Positions 43,270 through 53,935 of a DNA stretch of 64,000 nucleotides are shown here, piece after piece. The position numbers were made by a program, and so were the translations under genes. Positions within the stretch are counted from its first letter, which is position 1, and every line of letters begins with the position of its first letter. This stretch comes from Nephrocerus scutellatus (taxonomy: Eukaryota; Arthropoda; Insecta; Diptera; Pipunculidae): positions 109,913,890 through 109,977,889 of the forward strand of contig OX352761.1 in the NCBI GenBank assembly GCA_947095585.1. Direction: 5' to 3'. The notes below the pieces were generated by a model. That model saw nothing but the letters and a program-made list of their open reading frames with translations. It was not told the DNA's origin and did not search any database.

Positions 43270-44130
43270 TAACTTAAGCTTGAATGGTGATCCGTTGGGA
43301 GACTCACAATGTATACGATCATACAAGAGTTCATTTGGGTTTCCCTCGACTGGAGCTAACATTAAGCCACTTCAAGAAAACGGTCCGTATTGCTTTCGCG
43401 GACAAATAGTTTATCAAATTGGAACAGTGCATCCTGACGGAAATGAAGCCAGAAAATTTGCCCAGATATACGTGTTGGACCCTGATGATGCAGTCTACCA
43501 ACGAATGAATCTTCCAGAGAATAAGCAGTGCTCAGGAATAATCATAAGAAATTTATCTGATATAATTAATAACCACCCGCTTGTATAATCAATAATATAA
43601 TTCACGAAGTGGAAAAACAAGCCATTGAAACTGCCAACGCAGATGGCGTTGAGCATTATCACTAATATATGATAGAGAGATTGACCAAAGGCGGTACAAT
43701 GTTCCAACGGTTAACGAAGTGGCCATATTATTTCAAAGCAAAAATAGAGAACCACCGTTCCATCGGGATATTGTCATGCATTTACGTGTTGAACAGCCCG
43801 ACCAACCAAAATTTAAACGGATTGGTATATACTATCCTCATTCAGAGATACCATAACGTACCCGATTTTATTTCCGACGGGTTAGGAAGGATGGAGCACA
43901 AAAATTTGTCGCTTTAAAAAGAACGAGGCACAAAAGCGATACCGAGTATCTATGAAGGAATATTTTTCTTATCGTTTGTCAGTTAGAGATGAGTTTTCCC
44001 AGTTGCTAAACGAAGGGCGTTTAACCGAGCAGTACGTAGTTGACGCTTATGTTCGCGCAGAGTCAAACGATCTTCAACGGATCCGAATCAATCAACCGGC
44101 ATTGAGACCAGATAGTTATAAAGCTTAAAT
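43270..44130 (+). pseudogene. Helitron Rep/helicase N-terminal relic
   Basis: Plus-strand frame 43280-43588 matches the Helitron helicase-like N-domain: SFGFPSTGANI, YCFRGQIVYQIGTVHPDGNE, KFAQIYVLDPDDAVYQRMN. In other frames downstream: FQSKNREPPFHRDIVMHL (about 43730-43785), IYYPHSE, then YFSYRLSVRDEFSQLLNEGR, LTEQYVVDAYVRAESNDLQR and INQPALRPDSYKA before a stop near 44128. These are in the order expected ahead of the Rep HUH nuclease, which is missing along with the helicase. In a full element the protein would drive rolling-circle transposition. Truncated right where an RTE-like fragment begins. Confidence 0.8.
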
Positions 44131-44139
44131 CGAATTATA

Positions 44140-44575
44140 TCAATCGTCATATTCTGATTTTTATAAGACACCATTTCCCGTCCACCGCATCTCATGGATT
44201 GCTGTTATATCAGCCTTATATTTAGACAGGGTATCGGCCAGCTGCTGTGCAGCTCGAGCTCTATACAGTGAGCGTATGTTTCATGAGAAAATTCAAAAAT
44301 CGCTTGGCCGTTTTTGTTGCTGTAGTCGTCGTCGCTCATCAGTGTATCTGAGGCTGATTTTGTGTTCCGTAATAAAGATTTTTTACGGGCGAGGTTATTG
44401 GCCTCCCGCCAACCTTACTTTGAAGGGACTAGCCCGATCATTCAGCTTTTCCTGCATTGGAGGAAAATTAGCAGCGGCCACCACGTGGAGGTTTGATCGC
44501 ACTTCCACCAGTCAGAGATAGTTATGGCCAACTGCAGTTCTAGAGCCTTTTGTGTTATTTCCCCTAATCTTTCGT
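44140..44575 (-). mobile_element. RTE-like element 5' fragment, copy A5
   Basis: Nearly collinear with 33990-34405 of copy A3 (ATAAGACACCATT, GACAGGGTATCGG, TTTTTTACGGGCGAGG, GGGACTAGCCCGATCATTCA). This is the 5' portion only. That three copies (A1, A3, A5) share it shows it belongs to the element. The 81-aa plus-strand frame inside is a shadow. Confidence 0.75.
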
Positions 44576-46529
44576 CCGTCTTTCTTATATTTTCTTTGGT
44601 ATGTTTTGTATGTTTTCTTATAAAAAAAACCCCTGACTGTGCCGGTAGCGAAGCGCCAGGGAGTTCACTGGTAGTTTACATAATATGTAATTAAAATTTC
44701 CATAAAAAAGTAAATGATTAAAAGCAAACAAAAATTACTGCACATGAATAGAAATAATCATACCCATTAACTGCACACTAATTAGTAAGAGTTTTTTGCG
44801 TTTAGAAGCAACATTTTTTATATTCTATTACTTTCAATGCACACATGCGATAGTTGAACTGCGAATGAATAACTTTCAAGTAATCCTCTCGACTGACAAA
44901 CGTGAAAAGTTATATCAAACAGAGAACACATCCTAAAGGAACAGGCCAAGTTTTGTACAAAGGTAAATCGCGTAGTTCGAAAGCTCCGGTATCTTTTCGC
45001 AAAACCATAAATGGACTCGTACTCGAATAAAGTGCGATGGGAGTCAAAATATGAGTCTTGATATACGGATATGTCGAGTTTTCAACCTTTGGATAAAAGT
45101 CGAAACCGAGCAAGGTATAAGTAGTTGACCGATTGGTCCAAATTTCGAATTGAAATTGAGTCAAAACGGGGCGTAAATTTCTGTTTGGTAATTTTTCTTT
45201 CGTTCTTAAGGAACCTTTTTTTACTGCATAGATTATGTTTCCATGATGATTGCTTGGTGCATGCTTCGTTATAAGTAGATAAAAGTCCTTGCAGAAAAAC
45301 ATGAAAACTCTTAGGGCTTCTTGTTGATGAGCAGCGGCAGCTTTTCCCACTTTTCCCAGTGAAATATGAAGCCTGCTTAATGTAAAATGAAAAGAATGAA
45401 AAAAAGAAAAAAAGGAAAAAATAAATAACGATGCAAGAAAAGTTCCACATATGTTTTTGTCACTTGAAGTAGTCATCTGAAATGTGGGGTTTTTCCCCAA
45501 ACATTTATTGCAACCCAACTGTATAGCGGTGTGTGGATTATCTGCAGGATACGAGCATTTAGTTCATTGGAAGGAATAGCTAGCGGCAGAAGACGGATTC
45601 TGTGTCAAGGTCATTTTGTGATTTTTTTCTGCCGCATTGCCCACCACATTGCTTTCGCCCATCAGTTTGCTTGGCATTATTCTGTCGTCGTCCTCGTCGC
45701 CACCACATCGTGCCTTACTGGGAATCTTTTTTTTTTTTTTTGTTTTTGTTTTTTCGCTCGTCGGCTTGTGCTGCACTCAATTCTTCCCTGCTTCTTAGTT
45801 TTTTTCCACAGCAACAATGGGATGACGTAGGTAAACCACTTGTCAGTTAAGACGTATGAAGGCACACTCAAACTCGTGCACACTCGACGCCCTATTGCCA
45901 TACAAGTGGATCACTTTTTTCCTGCTCCCTTGCCATACGTTGCTTCAGCACGCTCCAAATACGAACAAAGTGCACATTACCGTCGTCGGTCGGACGGTCG
46001 ACGGTCGATAGTAGTGCTTATCGTCATGTTGCCATATGCACTGCATTGCGCGACATGGGGTGGATGACTATTCTACTCCCTTACCACACACCATCGTGTG
46101 CTGCACTAAGCACGTGGCAACTTCGTGGTACGTTGGTGAATGTTTTTCTCGCTTCGATGACATTTCGATTCACGTCTTGAATGGAATGCAGCGAATGAAA
46201 TCGTTTGGAAAACTTATGTTCAACTCGATTCGCTCAGTTGCAGTCATTTTTTTCTCACAATTTCTTGAAATTCCTATCGATTCATGCATATTTGTGGTCG
46301 GATTGGAGGGTTTTGTTTTAAAAAGGATAGCTAAAGTAGGGAAACGTTTGTCGTTCGTTTCATAGATGCGTGCTGAAATTTTTATGTTGACATACATAAG
46401 TATAAGAGAACGCAGCGAAAAAACAGAAAAGCGAAAGGACTAGCTCGCCAGCGATTGAACGTACGAATAATCCAACTATCTCATAGAACGCTGGAATGCT
46501 TAGATAGAAAAAAACAAAAAAGAAAGAAC
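44576..46529. other. No recognised gene; one long unexplained open frame
   Basis: The minus strand at 45518-44910 is open for 202 codons (ATG at 45518). It has a Phe/Ser-rich hydrophobic stretch (about residues 28-45) and then a mixed-composition part, but no family I recognise, and a second frame (45450-45082) is also open over it. This length is near what chance gives in 64 kb of AT-rich DNA. 45728-45743 is a T run within pyrimidine-rich sequence. Confidence 0.35.
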
Positions 46530-46875
46530 AAAACAAGACCAGCTCAAGATCCCTCTCAAGACCTTTTCAAAATCCCCTTAAAATACCATCAAGATCATCT
46601 CAAGACACTCTCAAGACGCCCCCAAGACCGTCTCAATCCCTAAAATTTTTACTTAAGACCCTCTCAAAATCTCCACAAGACCCCCTTAAGACCCTCTTAA
46701 GACCTACTCAAAACAACTTAAGACCTCCTCAAGACCGCCTCAAAACCTCATAAAAATCCTCTCAAAATCCGCTCAAGAATACCATTAACCCCCTCTCAAA
46801 ACTTCTCAAACACCGTTAAAGACCTCTTCAAGAATCTCCAAAAACCACTTAAAACAACCTCAAGACCCAACAAAT
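46530..46875. repeat. Degenerate CTCAAGACC short-period repeat
   Basis: About 345 bp of loosely repeated CTCAAGACC / CTCAAAATC / CTTAAGACC blocks at roughly 10-16 bp spacing, strongly C/A-rich on the plus strand and almost free of G apart from the AGA core. No coding sense. Confidence 0.8.
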
Positions 46876-47154
46876 ATTTATAGAAAGTGTTGTCAAGGTT
46901 TGTATAAAATGGGGTTAATTTGAAAAAAAAATTATGTGGGAACCCCTCGGCCCTGGGAGCCAATCACTTTCACATGTTTACAGAAAGTGTTGTCATCGGA
47001 GATACACATGTGCGCAAGATTTGAAAAAAATCATAATGGATTAAAAATTGATCACAAGAGATTTGGCTACAAACAAACACATCTTTCAGTTTCACTGAAA
47101 TCAAAAAGAAAGATAGCAATCTTGTTAGCATCAGAAGAAGCACGAGTAGGGTAA
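46876..47154. repeat. Short diverged duplication (about 100 bp)
   Basis: TATAGAAAGTGTTGTCA (about 46880) recurs as TACAGAAAGTGTTGTCA (about 46979), each followed by a similar GT...AAAAT/TTGAAAAAAA segment. An old duplication of unknown origin. Confidence 0.5.
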
Positions 47155-47620
47155 TATTATCTCCGACCTGAAATGCATTTTGGAGCGATAAGTTCTTAAA
47201 TGGCCAGCTAACTGGTTTATTAAAAACTCCATTCCACCAATAACCGACGACCTTATTGTTATAACCCCACTATACTTATACTAACACGAGGATATTCTAG
47301 TTGCTGGTGTATAAGAGACTTAAGGACGTCATAACAGTCCACATATAAATGTGGATCCGAGACTTGAATATTCTGACATCTTAGCCGCGTTGAAGTGGAA
47401 CGAGGTAGGCTCCGGTGTGCAGGATACTAAGCTCGTGAGTGGAGAGGATGAGAGGATCCAAAGTTCGTTGCGGTAGAATTTATAGGACAGCGAGGCAGGC
47501 CAATCAAGCGCTAGTAGGATGGCGTAGACCAGGGCAGCCAGAGTTGAGGAATGAAAAACTGGAGATTTTTTGGCGACGACCAGGACCGAGCCACATTTTT
47601 GGTTCAAACAATGATAATGA
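47155..47620 (+). pseudogene. RTE-like LINE fragment, copy A7 (internally deleted)
   Basis: The left part (about 47165-47250) matches the linker block around ILERWESHFQELLNGQLTEE of copy A3; the right part (47390-47620) matches the C-terminus (RLRCAGY-like, then RPGQPELRNEKLEIF) and 3' UTR. The whole RT between them is gone. It is on the plus strand, opposite to A1-A5. Confidence 0.6.
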
Positions 47621-47924
47621 TCTAAAAGAACACTTAGCAGTGTATTTCTTTGGAAAGAAAATAAATATTAAAAAATTTTTAGCGAAGCGGTTTCATATTT
47701 TGCCATGGCATGGTTGCCATGAGCATTGGGTATGAGAAGATTTACGATATTCAAGACTTTTTATGCACAATTTCAATCAATCAGCAAAATTTTCCCCGAC
47801 ATGAATTCATGCTTATTTTAGCTCATGAGTTGTTAATGGTACCATGGCTGAACAACTGCTTTAGTGTAAAGATGATAGATGGAAGAAGAAATCTTAATTA
47901 GCAGAAACACTCTAACAGACTATA

Positions 47925-48115
47925 CATACCGTTGGAAGCTTACAAATTCTCTGTTCAATCGTGGTGCATAATTTGTAAAATCCGCCTTAAAATCTAGAAT
48001 AAAAACGAGATAAAATTGCTTTTTGTGCAGAGCACCCTGCAAAGATTTGTGCAAGCTTTCAAGCGAATGGTCAACTACATTTTTTCTTCTATATTTTTCT
48101 TCTTCTTCTAAAAAC
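47925..48115 (-). pseudogene. Possible LINE RT palm scrap
   Basis: Minus-strand frame 48120-47920 has VDHSLESLHKSLQGALHKKQ then FILDFKADFTNY, reminiscent of the 'T-D-L...LDIK-AFDN' palm motif A region of LINE RTs. Only 66 residues; tentative. Confidence 0.4.
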
Positions 48116-49049
48116 AACACCTCTTTTTGTGTTATTTTAATTGAATTGTTTTTGTACGTTTAGTTAAAAACAATTGAAAATTTACTTAGCCTCAATAATG
48201 AATCGACATTGATTTATTCTAAGACTTACCTAAACAAGAACCATTGTATGCTTTTCCATTTCCAATCTGATTGTTAGTCGTCGGTGTAAGCTCGGAGTAT
48301 CTATATTTGATTAGGTTTTCTCAGACTCTATAATTAATTGCAAGTCTACTAACCATTTCTCTACTCTATTTCGTCCACAATAAAGTTCGTCAGTTCCATT
48401 TTCACTCTCATCCCTTCATTTTTTATTCAGTCCGGCGAAATTTTTGTTGCTTGGTACAAATTTAAAAGTTTATCCAAAAGTTTGAAAGACTCATTCCCAT
48501 ACGTTGCTATTGGCATTGTATAGTTTTAGTTTTAGTCGTTCATTTTCTCACTTTAGTTTAATTGATTAGGTAAGATTGCTATTTTTATTCTGTTTAGGTC
48601 TATCCTTCAATCGTAGCCATCTACCATCTCCACAATTGCTTACCGTCACTAGATGCTTAGGTTGGTTTGACTACTGACCCTTACCGCTGGTGAGGGGAAT
48701 CAGTAGTTGCTTGAACGGACTGAAAGACGGCTTTTTGTGAAGACTGCATGTTATTTCGTCAAGCTATTTATATAAAATCTAAATTAATCTAACATTTAAA
48801 TCAGGACAAAGAGAAAATAAAGTGTACTACATTTTGCAACCAGATCATATGCATCAAATCACACAGGAGTAGACTCTACGGGCGAGTGTATCTTAATTCT
48901 TATCTATGGTGTCAAATTATTTCTTTGTGCGGTGATTTGTGCCGGGCATAGGCTGACCATGCGCGCACCCTGCATTACATTGTATTGCAGGGAAGCGCAA
49001 GTCAGCAATGTATTTTGTAAAGTGTGTATTTTGTGTTATCATATATGAG
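48116..49049. other. No gene seen
   Basis: No protein domain recognised. 48990-49030 contains GGGAAGCGCAAGTCAGCAATGTAT, a short match to the BEL-associated direct repeats at 49395 and 51310, so an LTR scrap may lie left of the SINE. Confidence 0.4.
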
Positions 49050-49344
49050 ATAAACTTGTGGTTCAGTGGAAATGCGCATGGCTACTGAGCAGGAGATTCG
49101 TGGTTCGAATCCCAGTAACACCAAAAGTATTTTTCACGTTGTCCCATCTCTCGCGAATTGGTGACCAACCTTCCGAGAGTAATAACTTGTCAAGGAAAGC
49201 TTCTCAATTCGCCGTTCGGATCCAGCCTTAAATTAAAGGTCCCTTCTATTTGTGTCCAAAATATAGATGCACAACACAAATGGTCGCGAGAAGCTAGGCC
49301 TTAGACCGCAACGGTCCGTCACGCCGAATATTATTATTATTATA
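49050..49344 (+). repeat. tRNA-derived SINE, copy S3 (best preserved)
   Basis: The head has an A-box TGGTTCAGTGGA (about 49061) and a perfect B-box GGTTCGAATCC (about 49101-49111), the internal Pol III promoter of tRNA-derived SINEs. The body carries CTCTCGCGAATTGG, AGAGTAATAACTTG, AAGCTTCTCAATTCGCC, TTCTATTTGTGTCC and GTCCGTCACGCCGAA, and ends in an ATT repeat (ATTATTATTATT). Body blocks recur at 1985 and 18345. Confidence 0.8.
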
Positions 49345-49469
49345 TATCAGATATCTTTTGTGCACATTTAAGCTAAGGGTAAGATTTAGAGGGAAGTGCA
49401 AGTCAGCAATGTATATACGACAAAAATAAATTGTAGAATTGTTGTAGAATTGTCCTAATACAACGTAGG

Positions 49470-49880
49470 TTTAATTTGTTGGCGTCTCGAAGAAATCGCA
49501 TATTTAAATGCCAAGGCTGCAATGATGAGTACTACCAGAACTGTGCTAAAATGCGTAGCCGGATGCACCTTGAATCAGTTCCACACTGTTAATTCTTCTT
49601 CGTCCCTTAGATCGCTAATTGCCTTGCTAAAGATGTCTTTCATTCCCTTCTCAAATTTTGAGCTAATTCTATCAATCTCTGACTTGATTTTGGCTTCTGC
49701 AATGCTCATTGGTATTTGTAGAACTGAATTAACTTTTGTTGATTTTCCTGTAGGTCATCTAATTTCCTGCAGGTATCATCATTCACCCCGAAAAAAGATT
49801 ACTGATGAAGCCGTCAACTTCCGCCACAAAGATGATTTCTTCTTTCTCGCAGATGTTGAATGAGAACCTTGCAGTGCGTA
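49470..49880 (-). pseudogene. Env-like C-terminal fragment of the BEL/Pao relic
   Basis: The minus strand from about 49740 to 49470 is an almost continuous frame with a Lys/Glu-rich, helix-like stretch, an internal TGA, and then a hydrophobic run of about 18 residues (about 49545-49495) followed by a basic patch and a stop. That is the layout of a class I envelope tail with a membrane anchor. Upstream (49880-49800) the frame is broken. Some insect BEL/Pao elements such as roo carry env-like genes. No full envelope is present and this fragment cannot make one. Confidence 0.4.
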
Positions 49881-50027
49881 GTTAGGCGCAACTTGGCACA
49901 TGTTTCACATATTGTGTTGCGTTGCACGCTGCTGATTTGTCTGCTCTTATCTGACCTACGCTTAAGTTGATTTGAGTTCGAAAAAATCCTCGTTTTAAGT
50001 GTACTGTTCCCATTTCCTTGATGTAAA

Positions 50028-50144
50028 TATAGGGTGTTTTTTTGGGAGGTTTGTTTTTCCGATAGATGTCGTTTTATTTTATGACAGTTGTTTTGACAGC
50101 TCAAAGTGGCATTTCTACTCAGTATTGTTTGGCAAATCATTATG

Positions 50145-50181
<37 letters not shown>

Positions 50182-50563
50182 ATTTGTGAAAAATAGTCGT
50201 GGTAGCCATATGCCAGAAATTGTGTTTAAATGTTAAATGCCAAAAAATTATCTACCAAATAAAAAAAAATTTTGGTCATTTCATAATTTTATATGTGTTT
50301 TATTCAAAAAAAAAATCGGCAACCTCTTAAAAAAACACCCAACGGGGGTGTAGATAATTTTTTGGCATTTAACATTTAAACACAATTTCTGGCATATGGC
50401 TACCACGACTATTTTTCACAAATGTCATTTTTTTTTTTTTTTTTCATAATGATTTGCCAAACAATACTGAGTAGAAATGCCACTTTGAGCTGTCAAAACA
50501 ACTGTCATAAAATAAAACGACATCTATCGGAAAAACAAACCTCCCAAAAAAACACCCTATATA
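50028..50563. mobile_element. Inverted pair of mariner-like MITEs (large palindrome)
   Basis: The outer ends read TATAGGGTGTTTTTTTGGGA (50028) and its reverse complement (TCCCAAAAAAACACCCTATA ending 50563). The arms 50028-50255 and 50350-50563 are near-perfect inverted copies, differing mainly in a homopolymer (A run 50145-50179 against T run 50428-50444). The centre (about 50256-50341) ends in CAACCTCTTAAAAAAACACC, a diverged form of the outer end. So one complete MITE of about 310 bp (50030-50341) plus a truncated inverted one is likely. TA flanks both outer ends. TAGGGTGTTTTTTT-type ends fit mariner-family elements. Confidence 0.75.
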
Positions 50564-50846
50564 ACTCGGATTCAAATTGTTTTATTTCAAACCCGCAGTG
50601 GCCAATGTTAACGAAGGACTATGTGGCCAGAGTGCTGAGAAGTATTTGACCAAGGTTACATCGTTTCGAGTTGGAACTGATCGTGGGTCTTTTGGGGTTG
50701 AACCAAGTTCAGAAAATTGGATGGATTTTGTGCTTGCCTTGCCTCGGAGCCGTCACCTCGGGCACATTGGGAAGTACTGGTCTGGAGACAACGTTAACGC
50801 AGAGTTGTGCAGGAATTTCCACAATTTGAAGTGTTTCTCCTACCTT

Positions 50847-51255
50847 TTAGTTTGTGTTGGTTGGTAGTTCATTGTCACTTATGGGTAAAGGACAGATTTT
50901 TGCGATAGGTCTTTTAATTTCCTTTCGTCCTATTTTTAATGTGACAACTCGAGTGCAACCGTCACCTCCAAAATGGACTCGTTGAACTCGACCTAATGCC
51001 CACTGAGTTGAAGGTAATTGCTCGTTTTTGATCAGACAATGCTTCCTGGCTTGATGTTGGGCCTTGTGAATATCTTTTTTGGGCGTTGCTGTAATCTTGT
51101 CAAATATTCTTTGCTCCAATGCTTCGAAAAGGTTTGATTTGAAGCTGCCATCTGTTCAGTAGACCCAGTTTGTCTTCATTAATGTTTTCTTCTGCTGGTG
51201 CTATGATTGGTCCTCCCGTGGGGAAGTGGCCGTGATTTAAGGCCTCTAAAACGCT
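50847..51255 (-). pseudogene. BEL/Pao pol C-terminal domain (DUF5641-like)
   Basis: Minus-strand 90-aa frame (51119-50847) reads HCLIKNEQLPSTQWALGRVQ, then GGDGCTRVVTLKI and KRPIAKICPLPI, the signature of the domain that ends BEL/Pao pol after the integrase. Upstream (51255-51120), in a shifted frame, GHFPTGGPIIAPAEEN and LLNRWQLQ supply the start of the same domain. Its role in the parent element is thought to be linked to integrase. The rest of pol is missing. Confidence 0.75.
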
Positions 51256-51499
51256 AGGATTCGATATCATTTGTGCACATTTAAGCTAAGGGCAAAATGT
51301 GCTAGGAAGTGAAAGTCAGCAATGTATATACGACAAAAACAGATTGTAGAATGTTAGTTATGTTAGGCATGTGTAGACTTATGCTAGGTATGTGCAGACT
51401 GCACACTAGATATTTTGAGTTCCTGATGAGTTTTAATATCTCCCTGCTTTTATTGTCGTTAAATCTACATAAACCATTCTGTGTTTTCTTTTTTAGTTA

Positions 51500-51615
51500 A
51501 AAGTCAGAGGTTAAGTCTGAAAAGCCAATTAATGGGGGCCAGATTGCAGCTTCGAACAACGAACCCCAGTTCAGTAGCCTTGCGCTTTTCCGCTGAGCCA
51601 CGGCGCCCACTATAT
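51500..51615 (-). repeat. SINE tRNA-like head, copy S4
   Basis: On the minus strand: GTGGCTCAGCGGAAAAGCGC (A-box) then GGCTACTGAACTGGGGTTCG and TTGTTCGAAGC (B-box). Position by position this resembles the head of S3 (GTGGTTCAGTGGAAATGCGC, GGCTACTGAGC, GTTCGAATCC). The SINE body found in S1-S3 was not seen, so this is a head-only copy or a relative. Not a functional tRNA: no proper acceptor stem. Confidence 0.6.
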
Positions 51616-53935
51616 AAACATATATACATACATTATTACTAAGCCTAATTTCATGCAATGCTTTTTGGTAATTTCTTCTTCTAATACAATTCAATACAAT
51701 GCTTATTCTTATATACGATAAGAATATTTTAATTTTCATAACAAAATCTTAATTAAATTATTTAAAGGGTTTATCAGCCCATTAATGTCTCAGTTCGGAG
51801 CAATAATAATATTTATTCTTATGTCAGTACTAATATGAGTACGATCGTTCAGAAATATCAATGAACAGACAACAGGAGCACACACTATCACCACATACAG
51901 CTTTAGTGCACTAGAGAAGATGAGATAAGTAATTTGCTAACATCTAAGCATATCTTATAGTTAAGCCACAAATCCTCGAAGGAAATCAATAATTGATGTG
52001 TGTTCTGTTAGCTTTATTTCAATTTATGCCAACGAAATATATTATGGATAGGAATACATTAATCGGAAAACTAAGTGAGTGAGCATTCATCGTCATGATC
52101 GCATATTGAAGAAGTCTCCATCGAGCAGGCATAACCAGTCTGTCGCCTGAGTGTGTTGATAAATACTTAAGCAGAACCTCTTGTGAGTATCAGTAAACAT
52201 CGATGAAAGGAACAGCTGTTTATGCGCGTATCTATGCCGTTGAGTGTGTATGCACGAGTATTCTGCTGCACATTACTTATATTTATCAAATGATTTATCT
52301 TTCGTCGTCCTACTGCGACGGTAAACATTGAGCTTTTCCATATTCATGTCGCTCGTGCGAAGATAATGTTCTTCCAATGCTGAAAGTTTGAAGCTCCCAT
52401 GACAAGGACTATAAACACATTTTAACTCAAATTGAATAATTTTCCATTTATAGACTGGCCATCAACACCACCACCACCACCACATCGCATATCGACCATC
52501 ACACTTAGGATCAATAACGAAAGTAAACTTTTCAACTTTCAAGTGGTTGAACAAAGAGTTCTCAATAATATTTTTTCTTTCATCAAGACCAACACTACCA
52601 CCATCTTTTGACTAACCACAAGATGGCTCGGCTCGGATCTGGCACTTGGTCGAACATTTCCATGCAATACTTTTCACTTCTCCGTCCGTCCGTCCGTCCT
52701 TTTTCGTTTCGATTCGATTGGCAAATATAAAAACCAATTATAATTCGCTTTACGTACACAGATACGAGTGTGTGTGCCCTACCAAGGGGATACTTTGAAA
52801 CTCCATTCTGCAAGTTAAACGAACGAACGAGTGAACCAACAAACGAACGGACGGACCTATATCCAATGGAAAAAGTCAAACAGTTCTCTGCTCGATATTT
52901 TCACGCGGCGCTGATGGTAGACGCCTGACTTGGTTCTTTGGCAATCTGAACCAACTTATGAATAATTTACCAGTATTTTTTAATAAATTCCTCGTATTCT
53001 TATTGGACATGGATATATGGCGGGAGTATGTGTGTGGCTGAGCTGCAGAAACTACTTGAGTTAGGACTCAGATGCGCCGCCGGCTGACTGCCAGCAAAAC
53101 GTGTGGACTCAATCATGCTTGAAATTATTATGAGGCATGGAATACTACTTGGGCACGTCATATGCACTGAAGCTGTAATATAATTCGCCAGACGTTACGC
53201 TCGTGTGATTGTGTGTGTGGGTGTGTGTGTAGATTGGATTATGATAACCTAAGCCATTTCATGTTAAATTTAGAGGCAGATTTTGAAATTTACCTAACTC
53301 TACTAGAATGCTATGAATTTTAATTTCGGAACTATTTGCGAATGCTTTTCGATTTTAAGCTTTTTGTATAAGCTTTGCTTGGAATTGCTTGCTCTGAAAT
53401 CAATTTTTATTTATTAATCCATTAAAATGTACAGGCTGTGTCTTTTAGGTCACATATATGGTGGGTCTCGCAAAGGTACTTTGTGATAAGAACGTATTCA
53501 GCCGTAAAACTTTGCTTCGCTTGTTAGTTGGTTAGTTAGTTAGTAATTGGTTCTTTAATTTCATTATTTAATTTAAAAAGTTTTACATAAGTAAATATAA
53601 TAAATATAAGATGTATCGAAAAATAAATATACATAATAAATATACGACAATGATAATTTTGTCGTCTGTCGGTGGTCTGACTTTTAATAAAGGGTAATGC
53701 TTTTGCATTTTTTTGCTAGCAATGAAGAGTTACATTCATTTATTTATACTTTTCTATACCTTATTGCTTTCTTAATATATCTTTTGAGATTTTTTTTTTA
53801 CACAAAGAATAAAGTTTTGACGCGTTTCTGCTACATCTGGTTGCGTTTAGTTCAACTATATAACAGCGAGCTTTAAAAATCGAAGATATCTCCTGTTTCC
53901 TATTACTGCCTGTAAACTATAAAAGTCCCTTGATT
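51616..53935. other. Unique-looking DNA with microsatellites; no gene seen
   Basis: Microsatellites: CACCAC run at about 52466-52484, CCGT run at about 52681-52699, and a GT-rich run at about 53205-53232. No transposon domains recognised; open frames such as 52595-52879 are low-complexity shadows. Confidence 0.5.

Larger units (their letters stand above)
49345..51375 (-). mobile_element. BEL/Pao LTR retrotransposon relic, minus strand
   Basis: Two direct repeats of about 110 bp (49350-49455 and 51262-51370; shared TTTGTGCACATTTAAGCTAAGG and GTCAGCAATGTATATACGAC) bracket coding scraps. The pol C-terminal domain is at 51255-50847 and an env-like tail at about 49880-49470; gag, protease, RT and integrase core are absent. 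The direct repeats may be LTR pieces, but the right one abuts the pol tail directly, so a large deletion must be assumed. A pair of MITEs (50028-50563) splits the env-like part. The order and the pol tail type fit roo-like BEL/Pao elements; not functional. Confidence 0.65.

Noticed and set aside
45531..45901. Several overlapping frames on both strands
   Set aside because: Low-complexity T-rich/C-rich stretch produces open frames in four registers; no domain.
49350..51370. A complete LTR retrotransposon with paired LTRs
   Set aside because: The direct repeats are only about 110 bp, the right one abuts the pol tail, no TG...CA ends or primer site could be set, and most of pol is missing. Kept as a relic only.
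51500..51615. Possible tRNA gene on the minus strand
   Set aside because: A- and B-boxes are present but there is no consistent acceptor or anticodon stem, and the head resembles the SINE at 49050.
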